DNA of 64,000 nt, taken from assembly GCA_928212115.1 (NCBI GenBank), contig CAKMRJ010000001.1, positions 183,251,029-183,315,028 on the forward strand, written 5' to 3'. Numbering within the stretch: position 1 is the first letter of the stretch; the number at the start of each line of letters is the position of its first letter. The notes beneath the pieces are model-generated. The model did no database searches. It was given only the letters and a program-made list of their open reading frames with translations, and was not told the origin of the DNA. Position numbers and translations under genes: made by a program. Of this stretch, positions 33,115 to 45,867 are shown piece by piece. The stretch comes from Lactuca virosa. Lineage: Eukaryota > Streptophyta > Magnoliopsida > Asterales > Asteraceae.

Positions 33115-33910
33115 TGTTGGATTAGGTGTCTAAGCCCATAACTATAAAATTGGTATGTACTTGACCCGAGAGTAGCATGGTCCATTTGGGTTGCATATCA
33201 CCAGGACAATTTGATAGGATGGACTTTTGAGAAAAGGTTATTTATCATTTGTTAATATATTATAAGTTCTAATATATTAATATGAAATCATATTATTTAA
33301 TTAGTATTCATCAAGAATTAATTTGGAATTAATTTTGTGATCAAAAGAGACTAAATAAATATATGGGGATTGATTTGGTAAATCATTCATTCTTATGGTG
33401 TGGGCCAATGATCCATGATTCTTTTAGGTTGGGCTAAACCAATGTTACAACCCATGGATGATCCATGGGGGTTTAAACCCATGGAGACTAAGGAATATGG
33501 AAGGTCATGCACATTAGGGTTTACATGGTGTAACCCTAATCTTGCCACACTATATAAGAAGCCCCTTACCATCCAAAGTTGGTTACTACATACACTAGTG
33601 TTCTTGGAGAGCATGGAGCCGATTTTGGTGCAAGTATATTATCTCAAAAGTCGCCATTTGTCTAATGTGTGATGTGATTCCATTTGAGGCATTCACATTA
33701 TTGGTGCTAAGTTCTTAAAGGCCAAAACTACAAGCTACAACGAAGAGGTAATTCTACAACTCATTTCTATGTCGTTTATGTCATTTGTATGCTAGTTGTA
33801 GGTTTAATGCTTTGGAAACAATATTGCATGTATAATTAAGGAAAACATAGATCCAAAGCATTTAGGGTTGTATGCGGATCCAAAGCATTTAGACGGATAC
33901 TACCTATAAA
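33115..33910 (+). repeat. 3' LTR of element D
   Basis: Starts TGTTGGATTAGGTGTCTAAG and is homologous to the LTRs of element C. An inverted repeat ATTAGGGTT...AACCCTAAT at 33513-33540 lies ten bases upstream of TATATAAG (33551-33558). A donor-like GAAGAG/GTAATT has its boundary at 33747/33748. GATCCAAAGCATTTAG is duplicated near the 3' end (about 33851 and 33877), so the terminus is degenerate and approximate. Confidence 0.8.
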
Positions 33911-34693
33911 GATGACATACAACAAGAAACCAATGAATGCATTGCTATATTTTTTGGGAAAGAAAAACAATTAGTTATAGAAATGTTATAAATTTTAAAC
34001 TAACAATTAAAATATGGTACAAAATAATTTTACCACACAACCAATAGTCACAAAACAAAGTTGAAAATGATCCAACACATGAGTTTTGATATTGGTGTAA
34101 CTATGAGGGTTGGTCTGCCGATGTTAGAGTTATAGGAATGAATAGATTCTAATCAGACAATGCCATAGAAGATAAGATTAAAACAGATGAACACATGAGA
34201 CTAAATAAGATATATTATTTCATTAGGGAGTTAAGATAAGTTCGATACAATGAAGAAGGAACGAATCTGCTAAAAGATACTCTCTATCTAACTAACTCCC
34301 TTATATATAATGCATGAGAGAAGAGTCGGTTAGACGCTTACCAATGAGGCCAAGATACCTAATTCAACAGCCTAAACTGCAAAGTTAAGTAACAAAAAAA
34401 CATGCTAGATGTAAATAATCAATTCGCATATGAAAAGTAAAGACTTATACAAAATAGATATGTGAAACCTTTTACATAGAGACTTGACACAATCTATACA
34501 TTTTGTGAGACCAAACAACCTCCCTCATTGTGCCGAGTCGTGAAATCAGTCTTCATTATTTCACATTAAAAACCTTTTGAAGCATCCCAATGCGAACCAT
34601 GCGAACAGTCACCCACCATTTCAACATATCTGACACACACTTGATGTCGTATGTGGTGTTCAACTTTCTTACCTCTACTCTAGAAAGAACATT
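33911..34693 (-). other. unassigned, possible LTR of element K
   Basis: No gene. A minus-strand purine tract (GAGGGAGG) near 34512-34528 and a TATA-like AT run near 34300 would fit a 3' LTR for the minus-strand ORF fragments that follow. No clear LTR termini were found. Confidence 0.25.
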
Positions 34694-36011
34694 TTAAAGT
34701 GTTGCAAAAGGAACCAAGTGTTTATCTCGTAAGTACATCATACTATTTTGTAGAACCCCGTTCTCATTTTCCTTGTAAACCACACCCCATGGATCATTCT
34801 GAATAAAACCAACATTAAGCTTTTCCAGTCCTTCAGGTTGTGAGAATGGCTTCATAATAGGCACCCTCTTCAATGTAGTTGCGATCTCCACATCCATCTT
34901 GTAGATTGATTGAATGTAGTCTCTGATCAATCTTCGCAAGATTTAAATAATAGGTTCATCATTTATCTGATCACTGGACAAAATATTGAAAATAACAATC
35001 CAATCATGTAGATTCATGATCGGAAGATTAGCCATAGTAAATTCAAACATCTCATGATTTACTCATCTGTAAGACTTGAATACAATTTCGTAAACTCTTC
35101 AACCTTCAATGGTTTACCAACTTTCAATCATGATACCCTCTTCAAGCTCTAGATATCATATTGAGGCTTTGACTGTTTTTCATAGAACTTGAATAATTTA
35201 TTATTCACTAAAATATTGGACATAGCAACTTTCACAATTTTTTCAAAGCAACGAAACAAGATTGCCTTTGAATTCATTGGGAAATCGAACTGGCTATCAT
35301 GATCATTATTTATCGAAAAGGAAGTTCTCGGTTCAAGACAATAGATATTCACCTTTTTGATCGCCTCCTCTTGCATTCTATCAACCGTCCAAGCAAGCCA
35401 TAACGTTCTTCTTGAAGCTTCAGCATCCTCTTTGTTTTGCTTTTGAAAAACATTTTGTTGATCAAGTTTAATTCTGAGACCATTTAACTAATCAATCTCT
35501 CTAACCCTTTTATGACGAGCCTCCTCCTCAGCAGGATCAACATTATCCTCTATGAAATTTCTTCAGTAAAAGCCTTAATCTTTTCTCTCATTAATATTTT
35601 TCCAAGCACAACCTTATGTGAATCATCAGACTTCTTTATTTCACTAGTCCGATAAGGATTTGGAATGTTGATATCTGGAACTTTTGCATTCGTAACTTCA
35701 TCATTCACAGGCTTTTCAACTGATACCCCTTCTCCCCATTTTTGCGAAATAGCCCCGCTACTCAAAACACGAGAAAGATGATTAAGCTTTGCAAGAATAG
35801 GATGAAGTTTCACATCCATGATCTCATAAATATAATTCACGCAAGGAGCAACCTTATGTTCAACAATCCGAATAAGCCTTTGATTTATCTCAAAATTCCT
35901 GCTTTTTACCAATAAGAGATCATCATCCATGTTTACAAGATTATGAGTATAATAATTTAACTCTTGGTTAACAAGCTTAATCTTCTGAGTCTTCTTAACA
36001 ATAGTATCCAC
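34694..36011 (-). pseudogene. third-ORF remnants of a SIRE-like element (K)
   Basis: Three minus-strand fragments in order. At 36011-35550 is a helical, charged stretch (NYIYEIMDVKLHPILAKLNHL). At 35376-35149 lies EEAIKKVNIYCLEPRTSFSI, FPMNSKAILFRCFEKIVKVA. At 34939-34694 lies LIRDYIQSIYKMDVEIATTL, NDPWGVVYKENENGVLQNSM. I recall sequences of this kind from Asteraceae retroelement-associated ORFs; no known enzyme domain is visible. Stops and frame changes separate the pieces. The right side is cut at 36178 by LTR E. Confidence 0.5.
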
Positions 36012-37151
36012 CAGCTTGGCTTCACCCTTCTTATTCTTTTACAAAATAAGAATTGAATTCGACATAAAGGTGTGATGATCTGCATTATCTTATTGAAAAA
36101 AAAAACGAAGTGTTGAAAATGATTCTTTTTCGTCTGTGAGACGAGTGCGAAACTCCTTAAGAGAATTCAGAGCTTCAGTGTTACACCCCCAGCCGATGGT
36201 GGAATCGTCGGGGTAGCGATGTCAATAGAATATCATAGTCAAAGCATAACTCAAGAGTATATAAATAGCATAATCTTTTAATATCAAGCATCACCGATTA
36301 TGTCTTACATCCTTACAAGTATCATTCTACATCTTCATTAATGGGAATAGTGGTGACAAAACAAAATTTATACAAAATGAAGGATCCATATAATCCACGA
36401 GTGAACTCATGTGTCTTAATTTCCTAAGAATACATGTATTAAGATACTCAACAAAAGATTGTTGGTGAGTTTTACAGGTTTTGAATCCAAGTACTAATAT
36501 GACCAAAAACATTATTTCATATAAACTTGGTGACTATAAAATAAAGTACGTTTTTCTAGAACTAAATGTGTAAAATAATTTGTTTATCCCTTTGCAATCT
36601 CGTGCAGACAAAAACATTTGTTTATGTGAATAACTTATTTAATAAGTTTGTAAACAATGAGAAGATTGTATCGTAATGTTTATTAAGTATTAATGTACTT
36701 AACTCATTAGTTGACACTTAAATGTGTGAGCGAAACATTTCTACTACATACGGTCCTATTTCAACTTGTATGGGTGAACAAATTCTACGTATAATTATTA
36801 TTCCAATTTAGTACGTGAAATTTAACCAACTTCGGGGTTTATAATGAGCCTATTATCAAACTATGGAAGCGAACACCACTAAGGTAGCATTGTGTCGTGC
36901 TGAGATCATCGCACTGCAAATGTTGCATGTTGAGAACATCACTGATGCTTCATCGACGTCGAGGGGTAATAAGATTCAGAACTTTTGCGCCCGTTGACTT
37001 GTCAAACGTAGTTTGTACCTAGAAAACATGGGCGGGGAAGTCAACTCGTATAGATCTATTCCAAACAATTCATCATTCCTTGCAAATTAACGGTTATAAT
37101 ACAGTGGATTTTCACTAAGTTTTGAGGTCTTAGTTGATGAATGAGAGGCAT

Positions 37152-38768
37152 TGATATTTCCATATTTATACACATTTTTAGGCCATATTTCAGTACATTT
37201 TATTTAATATTTTGGTTATTTGCAAAGATATTTGGTACTTATTGAATTAAATTATATTTTGTACCCACAAGGAACACTCTTTGAAGAATATGGACTGAAA
37301 TTGACAAGAATTGGAACTTTTGAGGATAGAAGCTTAAAAGAAGAAAATTTCAGCGAAAATCCAAGTCATAACGTTGCCATCAACATCATGATGTGGAGTG
37401 TGAATTCTAGAAGATAATTACGCGGGAAGTCAGAATCCTTGTCCGATAAGGACTTGTACCCAAGTCACGGCGTGAAATCCTTGTTCTCGTCGTGAAGCAT
37501 GAAATTTCCAAACTATAAATACTCCTTCACTCTTACAATTTGAGGAGGCTTTTAAAAGGTTTTAAGAGAGTTTTCTGGAGAAGATGTATTCTAAGAACCC
37601 AAATTTGAAGTCCATGAAGTGCACAAAACATCCTTTTGAAGGAGATTTACATAGAGATCAAGAGATTGAAGAATACATAATTACATTGGTTTGTTTACTT
37701 AAATCATGTCGAATTATTTTGAAATCGTGTTTATGTTTTCAGCCATGAGTAGTTTAATCTAGTTGCTTTCGTTTAGCTAGATGAAACTTAAACTCTATAG
37801 TTTAGTGATCTAACTAATGGATTTTAATAGTTGGTTTTATGCTTGTGTTTGATTATCATTACCTAGCATGCTAATATTTGTTACTTTGATTGTTTGAATT
37901 CAGGTTTTGTGTAAGAATAGTAACCATTAAATTACATGAACTTGTTACCTATTAGTTTTGTGATTATTAAATTAATAGAGCTAGGATCGACCAAATCATA
38001 GATAAGTGATAAAAGTAACAAATTTAGCCGTGCTGGAGAACATAAATTATGACCATAAGTGTGTTTGCTTAGATAAATCTTACATAACCCACCTATATTT
38101 AATAACTAATTATGTGTTTTGCTTATGTATGACCATACAAGGTAGTTCACGAATTGGTGAACAGATTAGTAAATTTGGACTTGAATTGCTAATTGAATAA
38201 TAATTGGTAACCAACCTTAATAATCCATAATTAGTAGCTATCCATAGAGGAGAATTGGATTTGGACAAAACGGAAGTGTTTTTAGAATATTGATTTAAAA
38301 CTATTAGTAATTGTTTAAGTTTGTCTGAACTTGTAAAATCAGATAAAAACCCCTTTTAATTATTGTTTGTCTTAGGTTAATTTTTAGTAATTATTTTAGT
38401 TAATTAAATTTGTTCCCTGTGTCTTCGACCCCAAGTTACTTTACTATATTATAATCCGACTGGGTACACTACCTATACGTACAATAGTAGATAAGTAATT
38501 AGGATATAAATTTAAAACAAGATTGGTAGAGTCTGCACCGCATAAGGCATCTCATATAGGAAGTCTCGAGTTTAAGTGATCATTTTCGACGTGTGAAAAG
38601 GCCTAGTCCTAAGTTTTTAGTTAAAAGCTTATTAAACCATTATTAGTACCTATCGTTCTGAGAGTCGATCTATCTAAATGAGTGAGTTAGTTTAATTTCC
38701 AATCTTTTGATTTAAAAGTTTATCAAACTAATGCTTGTTCAAATCGTTCCAACTAAAATTTTGTGTCA
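37152..38768 (+). mobile_element. Athila-like LTR J, probably solo or truncated
   Basis: Starts TGATATTTCCATATTTATAC followed by an AGGCCATATTT block, the usual opening of Athila-type LTRs as I recall them. TATAAATA at 37514-37521. The right end at TTTTGTGTCA runs into an (AT)n tract. No TGGCGCC primer-binding site follows and I found no matching TSD, so completeness is uncertain. CATCATGATG (37384-37393), GTCCGATAAGGAC (37441-37453) and TCACGGCGTGA (37465-37475) are short inverted repeats upstream of the TATA. Confidence 0.55.
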
Positions 38769-38771
38769 TAA

Positions 38772-38774
<3 letters not shown>

Positions 38775-38828
<54 letters not shown>
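38775..38828. repeat. (AT)27 microsatellite
   Basis: Uninterrupted AT dinucleotides. Confidence 0.95.
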
Positions 38829-38832
<4 letters not shown>

Positions 38833-39667
38833 AATTTTGAGTTTTCCAACTAATGTATATTATTGTGGTAATAACCTCTTTTTATCCATGCGAACCCTTA
38901 TAATGTCAACCCGGTTATATCTTATACCTTTTATACATCCAAAAATATAAATGTTTAAAATCAAGTTTACATCACTTTAGGATATCACGTATGCATGCAT
39001 GTATTTATTAACATATTTTCGGATCATTTGTTAACTCATAAGTATATATTTCCATATTTTCTACTACAATATCTATATCTAACATATTATAACAACTTAA
39101 ATATGTTTATATGTGTTTCTTGCGAAATTTAACCTCTTTGTTAACGGTTTTATGAGATTTGTACCTAAAATCATACGACATGTATTTTAGTTTAAACAAG
39201 ACTTTTAGTTCATAAAACAACTAAAATCACATTTATTCTCCCTCAAATTCTTAAAACATAAAAAAGGGTCGTAGAAACTCATCCTAATCGCATGAATTTC
39301 ATTTGATTCGGTTTTCGGGACTGTTCCAGTTTCTTAACCGATGAACTCTTGGAATGAAATAATACCCGAGGCTTGATAAAAAACACACAAGGATCCTAGG
39401 ACCTGTTGTGAATAAGTAGGGTGATCAAGAGGGGGTTGAAGTTGTCGAGAATGGTAGTCCACGAAGGTGGCAGTCGGTGGGTTTTCTCACTAGTTTCTCT
39501 TGATTTTCAAGCCTCCTACAAGGCTGTTTTGGCGACGAAAAGGCAACATTGAACAAAAACAATTCATGTGGTGTTTGGGGCTGCTATGGTCAAAGAAAAT
39601 ATGGGACGAGTGACTGAAATGAGGCTGGAAAATGGGAGGGCAACAAACTTTCTTTTCATCAGTTTTT

Positions 39668-39670
<3 letters not shown>

Positions 39671-39714
<44 letters not shown>
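39671..39714. repeat. (GA)22 microsatellite
   Basis: Uninterrupted GA dinucleotides inside LTR E. Confidence 0.95.
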
Positions 39715-39717
<3 letters not shown>

Positions 39718-39813
39718 AATGATGGAATGAAAGTAAGGGAGAGAATGGGAGATATGGATTGATCTTAGTTTGTATAATTGAGATCTTAAGTTCGAAGTTT
39801 GGTGTACTTCTTG

Positions 39814-39819
39814 ATATAT

Positions 39820-39851
<32 letters not shown>

Positions 39852-39873
39852 GATATATATATATATATATATC

Positions 39874-39905
<32 letters not shown>
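39814..39905. repeat. (TA)n tract with internal symmetry
   Basis: TA repeats broken by AGATATA and ATCTATA in mirror positions, so the whole tract is nearly self-complementary. Confidence 0.9.
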
Positions 39906-40127
39906 GGAAATAACTTGTGTGAGAGATAGAGATGGTGAGAAAGAGAGGAAGATAACAGAGATAGAGAAGGAAATAGTAGTGTAATTTCCAATTGAATACA
40001 TGGATGATTTCTCTTGTACAATATGATATTCAAATAGATTTTAGAAGTACAAGATATATTTGATAAGATATCTGTGCATGTGATTGGATTTGTTCTCTAT
40101 AATACATAATATATACATATAACACAC

Positions 40128-40131
<4 letters not shown>

Positions 40132-40166
<35 letters not shown>

Positions 40167-40251
40167 GACATTTATAAAAATATAAGACATAAATACTTGA
40201 GTATTTATAAAAATACAAATTGTATAAATACTTGGGTATTCATACTAATAC

Positions 40252-40309
<58 letters not shown>
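40132..40309. repeat. two further (TA)n microsatellites
   Basis: Runs at 40132-40161 and 40256-40309, separated by unique AT-rich sequence holding two ACTT(G)G(A)GTATT copies. Confidence 0.9.
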
Positions 40310-40312
<3 letters not shown>

Positions 40313-40911
40313 GTTCTATAAAAGCGACATTATTTACATTCGTCTAAACTTATTAATAACAATTTTGATTTCTTAAAATCTTTCATACGGGTCATTGATT
40401 AGGTCGAATGTGATGATTTCAATGACTCAAACGGAAATAAATTCTAATACACGGGATTTTGTGGAATGGTGTTGAAAGTTTCATGTTAATCGGGTTTTGA
40501 TTTGACAGTTTCCATTTATTCGATTTCGTTTTATGTTACAAAAAATGTTATAAAACTAGAAATCCAATACTGGGTCTAAGCCTAAGCACAAAATGGATTA
40601 ATCCATAAGCAATTAAGAATAAAACAGCTTCAATTGCTTATATTAATATAAATAAATATACAATAGGCACTATTATAGTAGAGCTCGTGGTGGTTGACCG
40701 AAAAACCTTGTTCGATTTGTACCAATTGTTATATTCTCCCCCCGTTAAATGAATTTTGTCCCAAAATTCAACTCGTAGATAGAATATCATTAAATAATTG
40801 GGGGTAATTATGTCTCAACTGGTGTTTGTATTCCCACGTGAATTTCGGTCCTCGTTGAGAGTTCCAGCACACCTTTATGATAGGAATACGACTCTGCTTT
40901 AAGCGTTTAAA

Positions 40912-41657
40912 TTATCGATCCATAATCTTCATGCGTTCTTCAACGAATTGAAGTTTAGTGTTTATTTGAATCTCATTGAGAGTGATCACATGAGTGTCAT
41001 CAGACAAACACTTCTTCAGGTTTGATACGTGGAAGACATCGTGCACTTTGTCTGGTTCTTGAAGCAATTTCAATCGGTACGCCACATGACCAATTTTATC
41101 GAGATTTTCAAAAGGTTTTATGTATCGTGGGTTCAATTTGCCTCTCCTACCGAACTGAATCATACCTTTCTAGAGTGAGACTTTCAGCATTACTCGATCT
41201 CCAACCCGAAACTCTAAAGGCTTACGTCTCAAGTCAGCATAACTTTTCTGACGATCGTGCGCGACTCTAAGTTGGTCTTTGATTTCCACAATCTTCTTGG
41301 TTGTTTCATGGATTATCTATGGCTCTATGAGTAGAGTATTATTTGTATGATTCCTGGCTAATTGGGCATCTCCAACCTCTTCCCAACATTACGGTGATCG
41401 ACAATTTCTTTCGTATAGACCCTAAACGGTGCAGCCTTTATGATGGTGTGATGGTTGTTGTTATAAGAGAACTCGATTAATGGTAAGTGAGTATCCTAAC
41501 AGTCTCCAAATTCTATCATACAGGTTCAGAGCATATCTTCCAATGTTTGGATAGTCCTTTCACTCTGATCATTGGTTTGCGGATGGTAAGTTGTGCTCAT
41601 ATCCAAGCGAGTACTTAAGAACTTCTGTAATGATTGCCAAAACCAAGAGGTGAACTG
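40912..41657 (-). pseudogene. pol: integrase remnant of gypsy element E
   Basis: Minus strand. 41163-40912 encodes MIQFGRRGKLNPRYIKPFEN, VAYRLKLLQEPDKVHDVFHV and SNLKKCLSD, the C-terminal integrase landmarks of Ty3-gypsy, collinear with elements G1 and H. Upstream, up to about 41657, decayed core motifs remain readable in mixed frames ([15 protein letters not shown]; SWFWQSLQ). The sequence stops abruptly at 41657, where an oppositely oriented LTR (F) begins. Confidence 0.7.
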
Positions 41658-43283
41658 TGCTCACCCAAATATTCCCACTTTTCCATTCAGCCATCAACTT
41701 CTAGAGAGAGTGTGAGAGTGTGAGAGCATCTTCTAGGGTTTGGTTTTCATCCTTAAGGAAGAAGGTTGAATTTGTGGAGGCTTGGAGGCTTGCTTTCGTG
41801 TGGTGTTTGGCGAACTTCTTCTTCAGTAAACATGTAAGGTATTACTCCATTTACAGAAGTTTAGTGATCTCCTTAAGATCATTTCTATTGTCCATTTAAA
41901 CCACACACAATAAGGAAGCCATGGATGATTCAAAAATCCTTGGTTTTAGTGTATTGTTTGGTCTCAATCATGTCCCAATCATCCTAATCACTTAGAAATG
42001 GTCTTGAGGGGTTAAGATCACCCCAATAAAGCTTTAGATTGGACCCAAACTAAGCAGAATAGGGCTAGCATTCGATGATCAAAATTTGTAACTGACCAGT
42101 TCTCACGACGTGAGCATCCATTTTCCACGTCGAGACAATGAGACTTTGATCGTCTGGGATTGTATCTGATTCTTGACCAAGACGTGAAATTTAGATTGCC
42201 ACGTCGTGGAGATGGGGATTGAATGGTCAATTCTTAACGATCATTTTTATCACGAAGTGGACATCTTAGTGCCACGACATAATGATGGAAAACTGGTCAG
42301 GCCAAGCTTAAGCCAAGTCGCGACAGAAGCATATCATTGGAAGAAACTTGAATCATGTACATGTCCTAAGGGATATTACGGTAGAACGATATTGTTGGAA
42401 GAAAAGAGCTTAATCCAATTCGATATCGGGTGGTTTTTCTAGGTAACCATTTCGAAACATGGTTTTGGTGCATTGGTGTACAGGAACTGGAGTGATGTTG
42501 GCTATTCGGAGACGTCGGATCAAGCATCTCGTTTGGGTGTATGTATGCTCGTGGAGGTGCCAAATACCACCCTCGAACAACAAATCATTGTGCTCGTACA
42601 TGCATAGTTGTAGTAGTGAAGACGGAGAACCATGGACAATGTTATGGGTGGGAGTCGGGCCCGATTTGGTGCATTGGGTCGCCAAGTCGCATTAGTAGTG
42701 AACTGGGTCCTTAATTGGAGAGTTTTAGCGATTTAATAGACCCTAGATAGTGAGGTACATTAATATTAATTATATCGAAGTAAATAAATTAATAATTATT
42801 GTGATGAAAGAATGTCCAGATTAATATATGCTTAATATATTAATAATTATATCGATGAATGTTGTATGATATGAGTGGATTGCATGACTAAACATAATGT
42901 AAGAAGTATGTTTGATTCTCTATCGATGTGCACCGTGTTGATGTTGAAACTTGTTTCTTGGTTGTTGTTGTGGTTAGCATTGGTACAGGTAGCTTGATAT
43001 TGATGGCTTGGTGAGGTTGGGTTTTTTTGAGTAGCTACATTTATGTTATTTAGAGATGATACCAGTTTGAAACATGTGGTGATGTTTTCCATTTTATACT
43101 TGGTTTTTTGGGGGTACTTGTTTTGGTACCGATTTACAACTTTAATTTTGATGAATGATGTGTTGGTAATAAAAGTAACATTGGTGATGTTTTCATAAAA
43201 CTCTAAATAAGACTTCCGCACTTGTATTCTATTAAATAGATGTTTTAAAAATAAAAAATTGGGTGAAAACTCACGGTGTTACA
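41658..43283 (+). repeat. 5'-truncated LTR of element F
   Basis: Ends GGTGTTACA immediately before the primer-binding site. The left edge abuts element E's integrase without a TG start, so the promoter part is missing. A donor-like ATGTAAG/GTATTA lies at 41837/41838. Palindromic words occur at 42102-42114 (CTCACGACGTGAG) and 42199-42209 (CCACGTCGTGG), with decayed copies to about 42290. Confidence 0.75.
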
Positions 43284-43286
43284 AAT

Positions 43287-43302
43287 TGGTATCAAATCCA
43301 TG
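43287..43302 (+). other. primer-binding site of element F
   Basis: TGGTATCAAATCCATG, a diverged tRNA-Met complement (AGAGC has become AAATC). Confidence 0.75.
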
Positions 43303-43488
43303 TTGTGAGGGAAATAAACATAGAGGTCGGTGTTCAGACTCACAGTCTAGACTGGCTCAATTAGGTGCTTTAGGATCTTAAGGGGGAGAGTGTGTGCTGA
43401 GAGATATAGGATGGTTATATATAACTTTCTAAACTTTCCCTTCCTAAAATTGTTACATAAATCTAAAAATTCTTAATTATTTTGGAAC

Positions 43489-44748
43489 ATGTCGTGCGCG
43501 GATGAAATTGACACTATAGGGGGTGTTGGCGGAGACCAGGTCAACCGTACCCCCGAGACACCACCGTTTATTTTTCATGACACCACAGTCTCGTTTTCAT
43601 ACACGAACTCATCCAGCATGTAGCGAGCGCAGCACCGCGAGTGCTACTATCATTGCTGGCCTCCAGGAGAAGCTCCAGGCGCAGAATGATGAGCTGTTGA
43701 GGCGTGATCAAGCTATGGAGCGTATTCAGTGGTGTCATGAGTGCCATTGGTCTTATACCCCCATAGGATGAGGACGAGGAGGAGGATCCATGCGAGGTGG
43801 TAGCTGAGTGTCGCTCAGTTAGCCAGGAGCGAAGCAGGGAGTCCACCAGGGATCATGAACAGGGACGGGGTAGCTCCTTCAGAGCATTCACGGACCGCAA
43901 ACCTCCTATCTTTCGAGGAGGAGCATACCCAACAATATGCATGCATTGGTTATGTAAATGAGTCAGATTTTCCATTCGGGCGATTTCACTGAATCTTAGA
44001 AAGTCAGTTATGCGGTGTTGAAGATAGAGGGTGAGACCCTTGAATGATAGGAGGCATTGGATTCGGTCATCGCTGACAATGCACTATGTGTCACGACCTG
44101 GGAGATCTTTAGCCGAAACATTCATGAGCATTTTTGTCCACCAGGTCAGATGCAGAGCATCGAGCGGGAGTTCGTTGCACTGGAAAAAGGAACTATGTCG
44201 GTTACAAAGTACAACTCTACGTTTTATAAGAAACTACAGTTCGCGAAGAGTTATTGTCCTATTGATGCAAAACGAGTGGAACAATATGCTGAGGGGTTAC
44301 CAACTTACCGTCGGATTATCGGGCTACAGTGAGACAACACAACACTTTGGTGGTTGCCATGAACGAGGCTATTCGGATTGAGGTGGATTTAGCTACATTG
44401 GGACATATCGTTGCTAGGAATGGAGAAAAGAGGAAATGGGAGGCTCTGTATGACTCCTCCAAAATGAAAAAGGGATATAGAGGGAAGAAGGGAGACAAGC
44501 TGAATTACCGTGGGAAGTGTCAGTCTTCTCACAAGGATCCTTGCAGCAGCAGTACTATCAGATATAGGCGTTGTGGCAAATTGGGCTACAATTCATCTAA
44601 GTTTACGAGTACCGAGCCTCTATGCTATAATTATAAGCAGATGGGACACATAAGCAAGCAGTGCCCTAATCCGAAAGTAACTGCAGGAGGTTTAGATCAG
44701 ATGACAGAGAAAGCCAAAACTCCAACACGTGAAGGAGGCCAAGCGTGA
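43489..44748 (+). pseudogene. gag: gag (element F)
   Basis: ATG at 43489 (MSCADEIDTIGGVGG). The frame is broken soon after (stop near 43620). LQEKLQAQNDELLRRDQAME (about 43664-43723) is a short helical motif. The capsid domain appears at 44090-44330: TTWEIFSRNIHEHFCPPGQM, EREFVALEKGTMSVTKYNS. Two decayed zinc knuckles follow in another frame: RYRRCGKLGYNSSKF (lost Cys) and CYNYKQMGHISKQC, with Tyr for the second Cys (44560-44670). At least two frameshifts and several stops make it non-functional. Confidence 0.8.
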
Positions 44749-44790
44749 TGACAAGGTAGTTATTGAAACTTTCTGGTTAATGATTTTCCT

Positions 44791-45144
44791 GATATGGTTT
44801 TATTTGATGCTGGTTCTAGTAGATCGTGTTTATCCCCTACATTTTGTGCTCAGTTTGTGATACCTCGTAGTCCTTTGAGTCATATGTTAGACGTTGAGGT
44901 AGCAATAGGGAGTTTTGTTTTAGTGAAGGAAAATTTTGATGGGTGTTCGATCATTATCTCTGGTCACATCCTTCTTCTTACTTTTATTCCAATAGGGATC
45001 AGATCATTCGATGTTGTCCTTGGTATGCATTGGTTATCTGCCAATCTAGTTGACATCCTTTGTTTAGAGAAGTGTGTTCGTATCAAGCTTGTTGAGGGAG
45101 GGAGTATTATGGCTCGGGGAAAAAGTTTATGGGTTCTATACTGA
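44791..45144 (+). pseudogene. pol: protease (element F)
   Basis: MVLFDAGSSRSCLSPTF carries D-A-G at the position of the D-S/T-G triad. FDVVLGMHWLSANLVDILC is the second flap/WL motif of gypsy proteases. The frame ends in a stop at 45142-45144, and RT continues in another frame. Confidence 0.78.
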
Positions 45145-45867
45145 TTATTTTTGTGATGAAGGCACACAAGTTCATGGCGAGAGGATGCGAGGTCTTCTTG
45201 GCTCATGCGATCGAGAGTCCAAAGAAGACAGTGGATATTGTCGATGTGGAGGTGGTCAGGGAGTTTAGCGATGTTTTCCCTGATGAGTTTATTGGTTTAC
45301 CACCACCACGAGAGGAAGTGTTCCAGATTGATCTCGTTCCTGGCGCAACCCTGATAGCCAAGGCGCCAAATTGGTTACCTCTATTAAAGATGAAGGATAT
45401 GTGGACTCAGCTTCAGGAATTGTTAGAGCGGGGGTTTATTAGAACGAGCTCCTCGCCGTGGGGAGAGCCAGTTCTCTTTGTGAAGAAGAAGGATGGATCT
45501 ATACAAATGTGCATCGACTACAGGGAACTGAATAAAGTGATTGTGAAGAATAAGTACCTACTCCTGAGGATTGATGATCTTTTTGAACAGTTGTAGGGAG
45601 CTACTCACCGTTTGAAGAAAAATTTGCGATCGAGGTATCATCAGGTGCACCTACGGTTTTATGGACCTGGTGAATCGAGTATGTCGACCATTTCAGGACA
45701 GGTCGATTATAGTGTTTATCGAAGACATTTGGTATACTCTCGGAGTGTCGAGGATCATCAGAGGCATTTGCGATAAGTTTTGGAGACTCTATGCAGGGAT
45801 AAACTTTACGCAAAGTTCTCCAAATGCAAATTATGGTTGAGGGAGGTCCAATTTCTTGGGCACATTA
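45129..45867 (+). pseudogene. pol: RT, 5' part (element F)
   Basis: [60 protein letters not shown] and [20 protein letters not shown] (about 45246-45590) are typical gypsy RT blocks. After a TAG at 45594 the next block is shortened and shifted: a region that should contain FIDD reads VFIEDIWYTLS in another frame (about 45715-45745), so the catalytic Asp is lost. [20 protein letters not shown] lies at 45801-45860, immediately before the copia insertion. Confidence 0.82.
45863..45867 (+). repeat. TSD of copia C, left copy
   Basis: CATTA; the identical right copy is at 53796-53800. Confidence 0.9.

Larger units (their letters stand above)
31579..33910 (+). mobile_element. copia element D, 3' tail only
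   Basis: A short RT scrap (RVPYASGIGSIAYAI at about 31606-31650) begins just after element B's LTR, so B probably inserted into D's RT and D's left part is off-window. The tail from about 32530 onwards is clearly related to the tail of element C (52440-53016; shared GGATTCAACC...CGCTCA and GAGTGAT.GTGAGACG blocks), and the LTRs are homologous. The RNase H region expected between 31680 and 32480 is not recognisable. Confidence 0.75.
36179..40733 (-). repeat. LTR E of an old gypsy element, expanded by insertions
   Basis: Plus strand begins TGTTACACCCCC, the minus-strand end GGGGGTGTAACA. The other edge lies next to a minus-strand polypurine tract (TCTCCCCCCGTTA, 40734-40746) homologous to LTR H's (61119-61131). 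The 4.5 kb includes an Athila-like LTR (about 37152-38768) and several microsatellites, which explains the length. The right terminus is TGTTATA rather than TGTCACA, so it has decayed. Confidence 0.65.

Noticed and set aside
37152..38768. Complete Athila element or clean solo LTR with TSD
   Set aside because: No TGGCGCC primer-binding site, no internal region and no matching flanking 5-mers (GGCAT versus TAAAA).
39659..40218. Minus-strand frames of Ile/Tyr and Leu/Ser repeats
   Set aside because: They are translations of (TA)n and (GA)n microsatellites.
36179..40733. A single 4.5-kb LTR of one family
   Set aside because: It contains an Athila-like LTR start with its own TATA and several microsatellite expansions, so the length is composite.
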